From assembly GCF_018294505.1 (NCBI RefSeq), contig NC_057800.1, positions 159,256,323 to 159,320,322 of the forward strand: a stretch of 64,000 nucleotides of DNA, in the 5' to 3' direction. Positions within the stretch are counted from its first letter, which is position 1, and the number at the start of each line of letters is the position of its first letter. Source of the DNA: Triticum aestivum. Taxonomy: Eukaryota > Streptophyta > Magnoliopsida > Poales > Poaceae. This document shows positions 44,526-57,614 of the stretch, piece by piece. The position numbers and the translations under genes are program-made. The notes beneath the pieces were generated by a model. The model saw only the letters and a list, made by a program, of their open reading frames with translations, did not search any database and was not told where the DNA came from.

Positions 44526-44765
44526 TCTCTACTCTTATAAAAACAGAGTTGGTGATGATGGTGTTCCTACCATCCTGCAATATAGGCCATCCAATTTATA
44601 TCCGACAGACAGGAAGGAAACTATGGCAATTTTGCAAAAAGATACCCACACCCCTCTCCGCATTTGCAAATAAGGCATTCCCTCGTTCATCCTTTTCTCC
44701 CACAAGATGAACTTCTCATACAAACACATCTTGATGTTCCGTGCAACACATGGGCATCTTGCTAG
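44526..44765 (+). mobile_element. Small non-autonomous Helitron, about 240 bp
   Basis: It starts TCTCTACTC after an A-T step and ends CTAG before T. An imperfect hairpin CCGTGCAACACATGG lies about 10 bases before the end. No inverted repeats or target duplication are seen. This is the Helitron signature (5' TC, 3' hairpin plus CTRR, insertion between A and T). It has no coding capacity. Confidence 0.65.
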
Positions 44766-44769
44766 TAGG

Positions 44770-45690
44770 GAGAAGAAGTTTGTGTGACACATATCTAGCT
44801 ATATTAAGGGATAGGTAGATAGCATATGTGTGAGAGACATTAGTGGCTGTGGGTGGGCGAAATTAAAGGGGTGGGCGTGTTAGACATAGAGAGCGTGTGT
44901 GTTTCTGTGTGAGAGACTTGTAGGACGGGGTAGAAAGACGAATTTAACCCTGACGGAGGGAGAGAAATACATGAAGTGCGTGTGTGTGATTCCGATGCCC
45001 ATAGGGAAATGAGATATGTATGCGTGTGAGAGAGATTGCACAATTCATTCATGTATCACTATCTAGCGATCGTGGACATGCATCGCTTGAACATAAGTCA
45101 ATATCTACTTCGTATCGTGGCCAAAGGTACAATATCGATTCAACGATATAAAGATTGGACACTCACCTATCACATTTTTTCTATTTAAATAAGCCTTTTT
45201 TGTTGTGCATGCCAAAGTTACAGTGATGTTTCTTCAAACAACCAATGTAGCTATCATGAACATGCACCATTGTTACTCTTGCATTCAAATTCATTAGTCT
45301 TGGATGATTTAAGTTTCTATTTTGAAGTAATATATGTAATATTCATATATGAATTCAACGGGTACGCAATTTATGAAATGGAGGCTATGTAATCATATGA
45401 GGTAACACTTTTAAGTAGCTGACTACAATATCCATTTCTTTTTGTGCGCCTCTACACTAACACGTCAATGCATTATGTTTAAAGTAAATAACCAATGGCA
45501 CTACATTATCTGTTTACACGAGAAATACATAGGCTGAGCATTTGATTCCTTTTTTTGTGAACGCGCCACTACACCCGTACGATTGGTCGCGCCCGTGTGA
45601 ATGTCCAAGTTATCGGTGCATCATCTCGAGTTATTGTCTTTTTTCTGGGGTGGACTTCACACCCGTTCTTAACTGCTGACGCGTGTACAC
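44770..45690. other. CACTA-B spacer
   Basis: AT-rich with scattered GTGTGTGA motifs (44825-45030) and no credible gene. Confidence 0.35.
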
Positions 45691-46186
45691 AGTCTAGCAT
45701 GAACTTCCCGCTAGCACGGTCCAAAATTAGTTGAAACTGGATATGAACGATCCCGCGGGCGGTAAAATTTCCCGCCTCCTTCTAAAATTTCTGCCACCTT
45801 AGTCTTTAGCATGCGAAATCCCCCTTTTGTCCTTGGTGAACGGAGACCAACAGTTACAATACCGCCCTCATCTACATGATAGGCCGGGGCTGCTTTGGTA
45901 ACTTCCGGTCCCCCCACTACACGACACCCCCATTTTCTCTCCCCCTCCCGCAAAAACGACTAACTCCACAGCACCAGAGCATCTTACATCACGCCGTCCG
46001 TACTTCATCGCCCTTTCTCCCCTCCCATCTCGAAACCCTAGACTGCTCATCCACCGGCGTACCATAGCCCATTCACTGCCAGCGGCGTCCACCTCGCCAG
46101 ATCTGCTTCTGCGGCCGCATCTACCCCTCCCACCTCCCCTAGAAACAAGTAGACTGCTCATCCACCACTGTACCACAGCCCATTCA

Positions 46187-46765
46187 GTGTTGGCCTTGTC
46201 CACGACGCCAGATCTGCTTCGCCGGTACTCTCGTCAACCACCGCGCATCTGCAGTGGCTCATTCGTACTTCCCACCGGAGACGCTTCGTCCACACCCCCC
46301 GGAGCCGCCCCACCGACGCCCCCGTCGACGGCCTCTGATCCTCTTCGCCGACACCTTCCTCAACCCTACCGGAGCCGCTTCGCCGACACCTTCCTCAACC
46401 CTACCTGTGTAGCTTCGCCTATACCATTCTTAATCCTACTGGGGCCGCTTTGCCAACTCACAAGTCCATGGCCTCAGATCCGCTTCCTCGCACCCTCATC
46501 CAACCTACCAGAGCAGTTTCTAACGCCCCATCCACGGCCACAGATCCGCATCGTCGACACCACCCTTAACCCAACCACCGGAGCAGCTTCTGACGCCCCG
46601 TCCACGACCGCAGATCCGCATCGTCGACACCATCCTTAACCCAACCACCGGAGCAGCTTCACCTACACCCTCGTCCACGGCCATAGATCCGCTTCGCCCA
46701 CACCGTAGTCCACCCTACCGGAGCCGCTCCACAAACACCCTACTCGACGGTTCTAGATCTCCTTA
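46187..46765. repeat. GC-rich tandem repeats, possible 5' part of a CACTA-B gene
   Basis: Units with CCTCAACCCTACCGGAGCCGCTTC appear at about 46350-46420. Units with CAGATCCGCATCGTCGACACC and CCACCGGAGCAGCTTC appear at 46540-46680, about 70 bp apart. The plus-strand ORF 46187-46639 across them is proline-rich and repetitive, so it may be spurious. It precedes the exon-like units at 47539 and 49541, which are in the same direction. Confidence 0.5.
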
Positions 46766-47172
46766 CCGGAGCCCGACAGCCAGCGCAGCGTCATCACCCT
46801 CAATGTTTCTAACCTGATTCCCACAGTCTGGAGAGATGTAAAGCACCCGCCACGGCCTAGGTACTTGTCACCTTTAAACCCGTCCAGCATCACCTGCCCG
46901 ATGTACTTCAAATATACTAACCGGTCGCTGTTACCTGTTATGTAGCTGGCAAAAACTACAAGGACGATGTTTCTTCTGGATCTAACAGCTTGGCCAACCA
47001 AGATCCTGGACTGAGGCATTGCTATGATCTTGTAAGCGCGTCTCTCTCTCTTGTACTGTTCTGTGCCTGCCAGCGTGCTTTGCTAGGATTTTTGACCAGT
47101 AATCCCTTTGTGCAGACAATGATTTCTACTACTGGCTGCAAATTAGATATGTAGATGTCATACATGATACTA

Positions 47173-47334
47173 CCTCATACCTCCGTTCCTAAATATAAGT
47201 CTTTCTAGAGATTCCACTATAGGCTACATACAGAGCAAAATGAGTGAATTTACACTCGAAAATGCATCTATATACATCTGTATGTGGTCCATACTGGAAT
47301 TTCTACAAATACATATATTTAGGAACAGGGGCAG
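47173..47334. mobile_element. Stowaway-type MITE, about 160 bp
   Basis: Inverted arms CTCCGTTCCTAAATATAAGT and ACATATATTTAGGAACAGGG, with inner TACATACAGAGC / TGTATGTGGTCC. TA is present at 47171-47172 and 47335-47336. The ends are somewhat mutated. It is a common Triticeae Stowaway type. Confidence 0.8.
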
Positions 47335-47369
47335 TACATTACACAAAATCGTAGGTGGCATGTAGGAAT

Positions 47370-47640
47370 TCCAGTGAACTACATTAGGCTCCCTTAGAGT
47401 GCCTGCTAGTCCAGCATACAAAGTCATGGCTAGTTTATGGTACGCACACAATCGTTAATTGGTGGTTTAAATATGCGCAAGGGATATGCAATGTAGTATC
47501 ATGTAGAGATGTCTAAAATTAGCCGTGTCAACTTGCAGATAGGGTTACACAATGAAAAAGTACAAGATGTATGTGGCAATTTCATGGAACATCGCAAAAA
47601 AAGGAGAGGCAGCGGTGAGCCTATAAAGTGTGCCATGGTA
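47370..47640 (+). pseudogene. Diverged duplicate of the exon unit at 49300-49645
   Basis: Shared with 49300-49645 in order: taggctc(c/t)c..agagt.cctg, a GTATGCC/ATGGCTAGTTT donor-side block, cttgcag followed by AT(A/G)GGGT, and AAGTACAAGATGT. The exon corresponding to 49541 starts after AG at 47537-47538, but its Met codon is ATA and its frame is altered. It is therefore a decayed copy about 1.9-2.0 kb upstream of the intact one. Confidence 0.55.
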
Positions 47641-48114
47641 CATCACTCCTCCATTGCAATCATTGTGACATATTATTTGTATGCCAGTTCTATTAGCCAA
47701 GTTTCTTAGGGACAGTTATTACGAGTTATCCTAAGAAAATAAGCACCTGTGAATATAAGCTCCATGTAATAAGCCAACCAGTTCTTTTCATTGTGTTTTC
47801 AGCTTATCTTTGGTATGATCAGTGGAAAGTCTAGATTGCAGTATATTTTTTCATTTTGCTGCCCATATGGAAATTAATTTGACTTGCAAACATCACAAAT
47901 TGAACCCAGTGCAGTATAATATGATAGGACAATAGACCATCACTATTTGCTCAAAATGCAAATACAAAGATACCATCTACTTGGCACAATCTACTTTGGT
48001 CAATGTTTTCCATAGAGATCCCATTGCCTAATTTAAATGAAGAACGCATGACCCACATTTAAATGAAGAACAATTATTTATTGAAATTCGATGGTCCAAG
48101 TGGCTGGTTATTAT
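47641..48114. other. CACTA-B spacer
   Basis: AT-rich DNA without a credible gene, between the duplicated exon unit and the minisatellite. Confidence 0.35.
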
Positions 48115-48594
48115 CGTATAGCAGCACCACCTGAAAGCATCATATAGCAGCAGCAACAGCTCATAGCAACTCATCATACAACAACAGCAGTCTGCAATTC
48201 ATCATATACCAGCAGCAGCTCATAGCAATTCATCATATAGCAGCAGCGGAAGCAGCTCATAGCAATTCATCATATAGCAGCAGCAGGAGCAGCTCATAGC
48301 AATTCATCATATAGCAGCAGCAGGAGCAGCTTATAGCAACTCATCATATAGCAGCAGCAGGAGCAGCTTGTAGCAACTCATCATATAGCAACAACAGCTC
48401 ATAGCAATTCATCGTATAGTAGCAGCAGCTCATAGCAACTCATCATACAGAAGCAACAGCTCATAGCAATTCATCATATAGCAGCAGCAGGAGCAGCTCA
48501 TAGCAATTCATCATATAGCAGCAGCAGGAGCAGCTCATAGCAATGCATCATATAGCAGCAGCAGAAGCATCTCATAGCAATTCATCGTATAGTG
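48115..48594. repeat. 37-bp minisatellite with CAG triplets, about 13 units
   Basis: Typical unit ATAGCAGCAGCAGGAGCAGC then TCATAGCAATTCATCAT (37 bp); exact 37-bp spacing is seen at 48274, 48311 and 48348. Other units are shortened or carry AACAGC. The plus strand has stops (TAG) in the units, so it is not a coding repeat in that frame. Confidence 0.9.
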
Positions 48595-49299
48595 GAAAGG
48601 GGAGAGGAGATGCAAGCGGGCAGGGCAATGAATGCTTGCGTGTTTGTTTTTACTTGAGGGTCAGGTGTGACACGGGCGTCAGTAGTTGCATTTTGAGTGT
48701 AATATAGGCAGACAACAGAGTCATTTCACTATTCCCCTTCCCTTCAATTTTTAGTGAGGTTCTACCCGAAACACCCTCCTCCAAAGCAAAATTAGTTAAG
48801 CCCAAGCCATAACTCAAAAATGACTTCTTTACATCTTTTATGGCTTATTTTGACAATATGCCCTGAAAAGGCGGAATCGAACTGGCCCTTAACCTGCAAT
48901 TCAATTGTGCGTGCAATGATGAATCACTCCTGCCTGCTATCTATACATTTAGGCATCATCATACATGGCATAACCTAATACATGTGCATCCCATTGTAGA
49001 ATTTGGAATATGCAATGTTTATGTTAGTTCATATGTTGCACATGATGTTTAAATGCCCCTTAAATCTGGTCAGTCAAGTGATGGTCTTTAAGCCACCTTC
49101 TTTGCTTCTTTTCTTGATATGTAAGATTTGCTCACACATCTATTCAATTTCTTGTTTGCATCAGCCAGCCATACTAGGACTGTTTGCTTTGATTACTTGC
49201 TGTTCTTGACATAACACTTTAACAGAGCTTGTCAACAATTTAAACACTAAGGGCTGCTGTAGTGGGGCCTTGTCTAACTCATAGGTGACATAAAGGTTT
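48595..49299. other. CACTA-B intron-like spacer
   Basis: AT-rich, with pyrimidine-rich stretches near 49090-49150. No separate gene is seen. It may be intronic to the coiled-coil gene if that gene has an upstream exon at about 49300. Confidence 0.35.
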
Positions 49300-49540
49300 G
49301 GTTGTACACTACAGTAGGCTCTCCAAGAGTACCTGGAGATCCAGTTCGAAGGTATGCCTAGTTTTTACATAGTGCAGACATAGTAAATGCTCATTTCATT
49401 GTGTGCAAGTGCAAGAGATGCGGCATGTTTCATTATGTGGTGTTGTTTTGTTATAATCTCATTCTTTTGTGTTCACAGACTGGAAAGTATGCATATTTAT
49501 CTTCCAAGGAGACGAGTAACTAGTTTGTGTCACCTTGCAG

Positions 49541-50576
49541 ATGGGGTGCAATGAAGATAAGATTGAGGATTTCCAAGTACAAGATGTTAGGAAGGAGCCT
49601 TGCAAGAGAAGTAGGAGTTGTGCTGAGCCTCTTCAACCTGCTAAGGTAAGTCACTATATGCAACTCAACAGTTCAATTCCTTGTTTGTTTCAGGCATAGT
49701 TAATTTTCTCTTTTCAATTGCTTTATTTGCCCATAGTTAATGAGATGCCCAAATAATCATGCCTGATGTTCGGTACTGGTATCACTATTAGTTGACATAA
49801 TTAAAGGCCTTACCATTTAATTACTCTGCCAAAGTGTGCCTAAAGCTTTGGAGTCTATTAACCAACTATTATTGCATGAGGCTCACAATCTAGTTTATAC
49901 TACGCTAATGATTGCATAGTTTTGCCTGCTGTAGTATGTTTGTATGAAACCCTCTGCTGTTTATTATGCTCCCTAAGACTTTAATTGAGGCACAGAATGA
50001 CCAACTACTTGCTTACTTATACGCAACGTGTTGTCTAAATTTGTAACTTGTTTGTGTTTTCGATTGGGCCCCAACATCATGCTCCTCTCATGAGCTAAGA
50101 GGGATTTCTGTATGCAGGCTGCATAGACTATCTTTTTATAATTTTTAAAATATCACCTGCTTATGCTTCATGACGTGTAACATTTTTTTGAAAGTGACAT
50201 GTAACATTATTGTTAGTCCTGTTTTGCCATGTAGTACAAAACAGTGTCTTGTTCGCTTCACTGTTGTAACTATATTTTTGCCCTAGTCATGTGTACTTAC
50301 AGAAACATTTCAGGATGAAGTGACATCAACACAAAGATCTGCGAGCAGTGCGGCATGGCCGTTACCGAATGATTATGGATTGGAATTGGAATGTGCTGAT
50401 GTTCTCGAGAATCAACTAGAGGTGGCAAGACAACGTGTACATGATTGTCAACGTATAATCAACAAGTTGAGACTGGACATGCAGGTATTAGATGCAGGAG
50501 TCAAAAAATGAAACAAGACACTGAGGTAACCATGAAGGAATTGGAGATTTTGCAGACTGAAATTTGTGCTATCTGA
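49541..50576 (+). CDS. Two-exon coiled-coil protein of CACTA-B (hypothetical)
   Basis: Exon 49541-49645 (35 codons from ATG directly after a TTGCAG acceptor) ends at a GTAAGT donor. The next exon starts at 50314 after TTTCAG, also in phase 0, giving MGCNEDKIEDFQVQDVRKEP and, after the junction, DEVTSTQRSASS. The frame stops at 50509-50511 (100 residues in all). The next frame over continues SQKMKQDTEVTMKELEILQT to TGA at 50574-50576, so a one-base shift near 50505 has probably shortened a longer protein. Residues 55-93 (LENQLEVARQRVHDCQRIIN) and the shifted tail have leucine/isoleucine spacing of a coiled coil. An upstream exon around 49300-49360 is possible. No family is recognised; a CACTA accessory protein or captured host gene are both possible. 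Confidence 0.5.
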
Positions 50577-50810
50577 ATCCGGCCAATCCTATTTTCTGAA
50601 GAGATTATAGTTCAAATGGAGTTAAGTTGATGCGCGTCCATGATGTATGAGCTGTATTTGCCCAGTGTATGTAATTTGCTGTTTGTGTATGCTTTATTAT
50701 CACCTGTGCCGAACCATAATGCCCAGTGGGTATAATCGGCTGTAATTTCTTTATTATATAGTGTAGGATTATTCTACCTTTCTATGCCTTGATCTCTTTG
50801 TTGTAATAGT

Positions 50811-50815
50811 GTAGG
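50811..50815. other. 5-bp target duplication of the minus-strand copia element (left)
   Basis: GTAGG here equals GTAGG at 59378-59382. Confidence 0.9.
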
Positions 50816-52600
50816 TGTTGGGGAACGTAGCAGAAATTCAAAATTTTCCTACGTGTCACCAAGATCTATCTATGGAGAGACCAGCAACGAGTAGAAAGAA
50901 GAGAAGAGTGCATCTACATACCCTTGTAGATCGCTAAGCGGAAGCGTTCAAGTGAACGGGGTTGATGGAGTCGTACTCGTCGTGATTCAGATCACCGATG
51001 ATCAAGTGCCGAACGCACGGCACCTCCGCGTTCAACACACGTACAGCCCGGTGACGTCTCCCACGCCTTGATCCAGCAAGGAGAGAGGGAGAGGTTGAGG
51101 AAGACTCCATCCAGCAGCAGCACAACGGCGTGGTGGTGGTGGAGGAGTGTGGCAATCCCGCAGGGCTTCGCCAAGCACCATGGGAGAAGAGGAGGAGGGA
51201 GAGGGGCAGGGCTGCACCAACGAGAGATCAAATCGCGTGTTATGGGCAGCCCTATGCCTCACTATTTATAGGGGGAGAGGGGGCTGCGCCCCCCTCTAGG
51301 GTTTCCCACCCCCAAGGGGTGCGGCCAGCCCTAGATGGCAAAGGGGGCGGCGGCCAGGAGGGGGAGAGAGGGGAGGCGCCCACTAGGTGGGCCTTAAGGC
51401 CCATCTGGACTAGGGTTTGCCCCCTCCCACTCTCCCTTGCGCCTTGGCCCCTTGTGGGGGGCGCACCAGCCCACCTAGGGGCTGGTCCCCTCCCACACAT
51501 GGCCCACGCAGACTTCTGGGGCAGGTGGCCCCACTTGGTGGACCCCCGGGACCCTCCCGGTGGTCCCGGTACAATACCGATATCGCCCGAAACTTTTCCG
51601 GTGACCAAAACAGGACTTCCCATATATAAATCTTTACCTCCGGACCATTCCGGAACTCCTCGTGACGTCCGGGATCTCATCCGGGACTCCGAACAACATT
51701 CGGTAACCACATACAAGCTTCCTTTATAACCCTAGCGTCATCGAACCTTAAGTGTGTAGACCCTACGGGTTCGGGAGACATGTAGACATGACCGTGACGT
51801 TCTCCGGTCAATAACCAACAGCGGGATCTGGATACCCATGTTGGCTCCCACATGTTCCACGATGATCTCATCGGATGAACCACGATGTCAAGGACTCAAT
51901 CGATCCCGTATACAATTCCCTTTGTCTATCGGTATGTTACTTGCCCGAGATTCGATCGTCGGTATACCGATACCTTGTTCAATCTCGTTACCGGCAAGTC
52001 ACTTTACTCGTTCCGTAACACATCATCCCGTGATCAACTCCTTGGTCACATTGCGCATATGATGATGTCCTACCGAGTGGGCCCAGAGATACCTCTCCGT
52101 TTACACGGAGTGACAAATCCCAGTCTCGATTCGTGCCAACCCAACAGACACTTTCGGAGATACCTGTAATGCACCTTTATAGCCACCCAGTTACGTTGTG
52201 ACGTTTGGTACACCCAAAGCACTCCTACGGTATCCGGGAGTTGCACAATCTCATGGTCTAAGGAAAAGATACTTGACATTGGCAAAGCTCTAGCAAATGA
52301 ACTACACGATCTTTTGTGCTAGTCTTAGGATTGGGTCTTGTCCATCACATCATTCTCCTAATGATGTGATCCCGTTATCAACGACATCCAATGTCCATAG
52401 CCAGGAAACCATGACTATCTGTTGATCACAACGAGCTAGTCAACTAGAGGCTCACTAGGGACATATTGTGGTCTATGTATTCACACGTGTATTACGATTT
52501 CCGGATAATACAGTTATAGCATGAATAAAAGACAATTATCATGAACAAGGAAATATAATAATAATACTTTTATTATTGCCTCTAGGGCATGTTTCCAACA
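50816..52600 (-). repeat. 3' LTR of the minus-strand copia element
   Basis: On the plus strand it starts TGTTGGGGAACGTAGCAG and ends CATGTTTCCAACA; 1785 bp. The promoter TATA on the minus strand is CTATAAATAG at about 51262-51271, inside the block that differs from the other LTR. Confidence 0.92.
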
Positions 52601-55600
52601 GTCTCCCACTTGCACTAGAGTCAATAATCTAGTTCACATCGCCATGTGATTAACACTCACAGGTCACATCGCCATGTGACTAATACCCAAGAGTTTACTA
52701 GAGTCAGTAGTCTAGTTCACATCACTATGTGATTAACACTCAATGAGTTTTATGTTTGATCATGTTGCTTGTGAGAGAGGTTTTAGTCAACGGGTCTGAA
52801 CCTTTCAGATCCGTGTGTGCTTTACAAATCTCTATGTCATCTCCTAGATGCAGCTACCACGCTCTATTTGGAGCTATTCCAAACAACTGTTCTACTTGGA
52901 GCTATTCTAAATTATTGCTCCATTATATGTATCCGGTCTCTCTACTCAGAGCTATCCGGATAGGTGTCAAGCTTGCATCGTCGTAACCTTTACGACGAAC
53001 TCTTTTACCACCTCCATAATCGAGAAAATTCCTTAGTCCACTAGTTACTAAGGATAACTTTGACCGCTGTCCTGTGAGCCATTCTTGGATCACTCTTGTA
53101 CCCCTTGACTGACTCATGGCAAGGCACACTTCAGGTGCGGTACACAGCATAGCATACTGAAGAGCCTACGTCTTAAGCATAGGGACGACCTTCGTCCTTT
53201 CTCTCTATTCTGCCGTGGTCGAGCTTTAAGTCTTAACTTCGTACCTTACAACTCAGGCAAGAACTCCTTCTTTGACTGGTCCATCTTGAACACCTTCAAG
53301 ATCATGTCAAGGTATGTGCTCATTTGAAAGTATTATTAAGCATTTTGATCTATCCTTATAGATCTTGATGCTCAATGTTCAAGTAGCTTAATCCAGGTTT
53401 TCTATTGAAAAACACCTTTCAAATAACCCTATATGCTTTCTAGAAATTCTACATCATCTCTGATCATCAATATGTCAACAACATATACTCATCAGAAATT
53501 CTATAGTGCTCTCACTCACTTCTTTGGAAATACAAGTTTCTCATAAACTTTGTACAAACCCAAAATTTTTGATCATCATCAAAGCATTCATTCCAACTCC
53601 GAGATGCTCACTCCAGTCCTTAGAAGGATTGCTGGAGCTTTGCATACTTATTAGCATCTTTCGGGATTGACAAAACCTTCCGGTTGTATCACATACAACC
53701 TTTCCTCATTAAAATCGTCGAGGAAACAATGTTTTGACATCCTATCTGCAAGATTTCATAAATAATGCAGTAATCGCTAATATAATTCCAACAGACTCTT
53801 AGCATCGCTACGAGTGAGAAAATCTCATCGTAGTCAACTCCTTGAACTTGTCGGAAAACATCTTAACGACAAGTCGAGCTTTCTTAATGGTGACATTTAC
53901 CATCATTGTCCGTCTTCCTTTTGAAATCCATCTGTACTCATTTGCCTTACGACCATCGAGCCGTTCTGCCAAAGTCTACACTTTGTTTTCATACATGGAT
54001 CCTCTCTCGGATTTTATGGCCTCAAGCCATTTATCGGAATCCGGGCCCACCATCGCTTCTCCATAGCTCGTAGGTTCATTGTTGTCTAGCAACATGACCT
54101 TCAAGACAGGATTACGTACCACTCTGAAGTAGTACGCATCCTTGTCATCCTACGAGGTTTGGGAGTGACTTGATCCGAAGTTTCATGATCAATATCATAA
54201 TCTTCCACTTCAATTGGTGTAGGTGCCACATGAACAACTCCCTGTGCCCTGTCACACACTAGTTGAAGAGACGGTTCAATAACCTCATCAAGTCTCCACC
54301 ATCCTCCCACTCAATTCTTTCGAGAGAAACTTTCCTCGAGAAAGGACCCGATTCTAGAAACAATCCATATTGCTTTCGGATCTGAATTAGGAGGTATACC
54401 CAACTGTTTTGGGTTTCCTATGAAGATGCATTTTATCCGCTTTGGGTTCGAGCTTATCAACCTGAAACTTTTTCATATAAGCGTCGCAGCCCCAAACTTT
54501 TAAGAAACGACAACTTAGGTTTCTCTAAACCATAATTCATACGGTGTCATCTCATCGGAATTACGTGGTGCCCTATTTAAAGTGAATGTGGTTGTCTCTA
54601 ATGCCTAACCCATGAACGATAGTGGTAATTCGATAAGAGACATCATGGTACGCACCATATCCAATAGGGTGCAACTATGATGTTCGGACACACCATCACA
54701 CTATGGTGTTCCAGGCGGTATTAATTGCGAAACAATTTCCACAATGTCTTAATTGTGTGCCAAAACTCGTGACTCAGATATTCATCTCTATGATCATATC
54801 ATAGATATTTTTATCCTCTTATCACGACGATCTTCCAACTTCACACTGAAATTACTTGAACCTTTCAATAATTCAGACTCGTTATTCATCAAGTAAATGT
54901 ACTCAACATCTACTCAAATCATCTGTGAAGTAAGATCATAATGATATTCACTGCATGCCTCAGCACTCATTGGACTGCACACATCAAAATGTGTTGCTTC
55001 CAACAAGTTGCTATCTTGTTCCATTTTGCTGAAACCGAGGCTTTTCAGTCATCTTGCCCATGTGGTATGATTTGCATATCTCAAGTGATTCAAAATCAAG
55101 TGAGTCCGAACGATCCATTTGCATGGAGTTTCTTCATGCATATACACCAATAGACATGGTTCGCATGTCTCAAACTTTTCAAAAATGAGTGAGTCCAAAG
55201 ATCCATCAACATGGAGCTTCTTCATGCATTTTATACCATTATGACTTACATAGCAGTGCCACAAGTAAGTGGTACTATCATTACTATCTTATATCTTTTG
55301 GCATGAAAATGTGTATCACTACGATCGAGATTCAATAAACCATTCAGGTTTAATACTAATCTTGATGGTAGAGGGAGCGTGCGATGTTTGATCACATCAA
55401 ACTTGGAAACACTTCCAACACATATCGTCAGCTCACCTTTAGCTAGTCTCCGTTTATGCCGTAGCTTTTATTTCGAGTTACTAACACTTAGCAACCGAAC
55501 CGGTATCTAATACCCTGGTGCTACTAGGAGTACTAGTAAAGTACACATTAACATAATGTATATCGACCTTGCCAGCCTTCTCATCTACCAAGTATCTAGG

Positions 55601-57600
55601 GTAATCTTGCTCCAGTGGTTGTTCCCCTTATTACAGAAGCACTCAGTCTCGGGTTTGGGTTCAACCTCGGGTTTCTTCATTGGTGCAGCAGCTGATTTGC
55701 CGTTTCATGAAGTATCCCTTCTTTCCCTTGCCCTTCTTGAAACTAGTGGTTTCATCAACCATCAACAATTGATGCTCCTTCTTGATTTCTACTTTCACGA
55801 TGTCAAACAACGCGAATACCTCAAGGATCATCATATCTATCCCTGATATGTTATAGTTCATCATGAAGCTCTAGCAGCTTGGTGGTAATGACTTCGGAGA
55901 AACTATCACTATTTCATCTGGAAGATCAACTCCCACTTGATTCAAGTGATTGTTGTACTCAGACAATCTGAGCACAAGCTCAACGATTGAGCTTTTCTCC
56001 CTTAGTTTGTAGGCTAAGAAAATTGTCGGAGGTCTCATACCTCTTGACGTGGGCACGAGCCTGAAATCCCAATTTCAGCCCTCGAAACATCTCATATGTT
56101 CCGCGACGTTTCGAAAACGTCTTTGGTGCCTCTACTTAAACCATTTAACTGAACTATCACATAGTTATCAAAACGTGTATGTCCGATGTTCGCAACATCG
56201 ACAAACGACGTTGGGGTTCAGCACACTGAGCGGTGCATTAAGGACATAAGCTTTCTACTGATCGCATAATCGCTACTATCAACTTTCAACTATAATTTTC
56301 TCTAGGAACATATCTAAACAGTAGAACTATAGCGTGAGCTACGACATAATTTGCAAAAGGTCTTTTGACTATGTTCAGGATAATTAAGTTCATCTTATGA
56401 ACTCCCACTCAGATAGACATCCCTCTAGTCATCTAAGTGATCACATGATCCGAGTCAACTAGGCCGTGTCCGATCATCACGTGAGACGGACTAGTTAACG
56501 TCGGTGAACATCTTCATGTTGATCGTATCTGCTATACGACTCATGCTCGACCTTTCGGTCTCTGTGTTCCGAGGCCATGTCTGCACATGCTAGGCTCGTC
56601 AAGTTAACCCTAAGTGTTTTCGCTGTGTAAAACTGTCTTACACCCGTTGTATGTGAACGTAAGAATCCATCACACCCGATCATCACGTGGTGCTTAGAAG
56701 CGACGAACTGTAGCAACGGTGCACAGTTAGGGGAGAACACTTCTTGAAATTTTGTAAGGGATCATCTTATTTACTACCGTCGTCCTAAGTAAACAAGATG
56801 CATAAACATGATAAACATCACATGCAATCAAATAGAGTAGTGACATGATATGGCCAATATCATACAGCTCCTTTGATCTTCATCTTTGGGGCTCCATGAT
56901 CATCTTGTCACCGGCTTGACACCATGATCCCCATCATCATGATCTCCATCATCGTGTCTTCATGAAGTTGTCACGCCAACGACTACTTCTACTTCTATGA
57001 CTAACGCGTTTAGCAATAAAGTAAAGTAGTTTACATGGCGTTCTTCAATGACACGCAGGTCATACAAAAAATAAAGACAACTCCTATGGCTCCTGCCGGT
57101 TGTCATACTCATCGACATGCAAGTCGTGAATCCTATTACAAGAACATGATCAATCTCATACATCACATATCATTCATCACATTCTTCTTGGCCATATCAC
57201 ATCACATAGCATACCCTGCAAAAACAAGTTATACGTCCTCTAATTGTTGTTGCATGTTTTACGTGGCTGCTATGGGTTTCTAGCAAGAACGTTTCTTACC
57301 TACGCAAGACCACAACGTGATATGCCAATTGCTATTTACCCTTCATAAGGACCCTTTTCATCGAATCCGTTCCGACTAAAGTGGGAGAGACTGGCACCCG
57401 CTAGCCACCTTATGCACCAAGTGCATGTCAATCGGTGGAACCTGTCTCACGTAAGAGTACGTGTAAGGTCGGTCCGGGCCGCTTCATCCCACAATACCGT
57501 CGAAACAAGATTGGACTAGTAACGGTAAGCATATTGAACAACATCAACGCCCACAACTACTTTGTGTTCTACTCGTGCAAAGAATCTACGCAATAAACCT
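52601..57600 (-). pseudogene. Decayed copia gag-pol
   Basis: Reading the minus strand, gag lies around 55560-56300; a damaged zinc knuckle is readable near 55640 (ECFCNKGNNHW in place of CFYCKGKGHW). Integrase-like pieces lie around 54300-55300, including a GIVSQLIPPGTP-like segment near 54725. Reverse transcriptase remnants lie at about 53000-54150. Frequent shifts and stops break every domain, more than in the copia element at 14005. The domain order fits copia in reverse. Confidence 0.75.
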
Positions 57601-57614
57601 GGCTCTGATACCAC
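57601..57614 (-). promoter_or_regulatory. Primer binding site of the minus-strand copia element
   Basis: GGCTCTGATACCAC on the plus strand equals GTGGTATCAGAGCC on the coding strand, a perfect Met-tRNA-type site. Confidence 0.92.

Noticed and set aside
46753..47019. 88-residue minus-strand ORF that looked protein-like
   Set aside because: No recognised motif, no splice support, and the neighbouring gene signals are on the plus strand. Left as unexplained.
48115..48594. Possible CRISPR-like array
   Set aside because: The units abut without unique spacers, vary in length, and this is plant nuclear DNA; it is a minisatellite.
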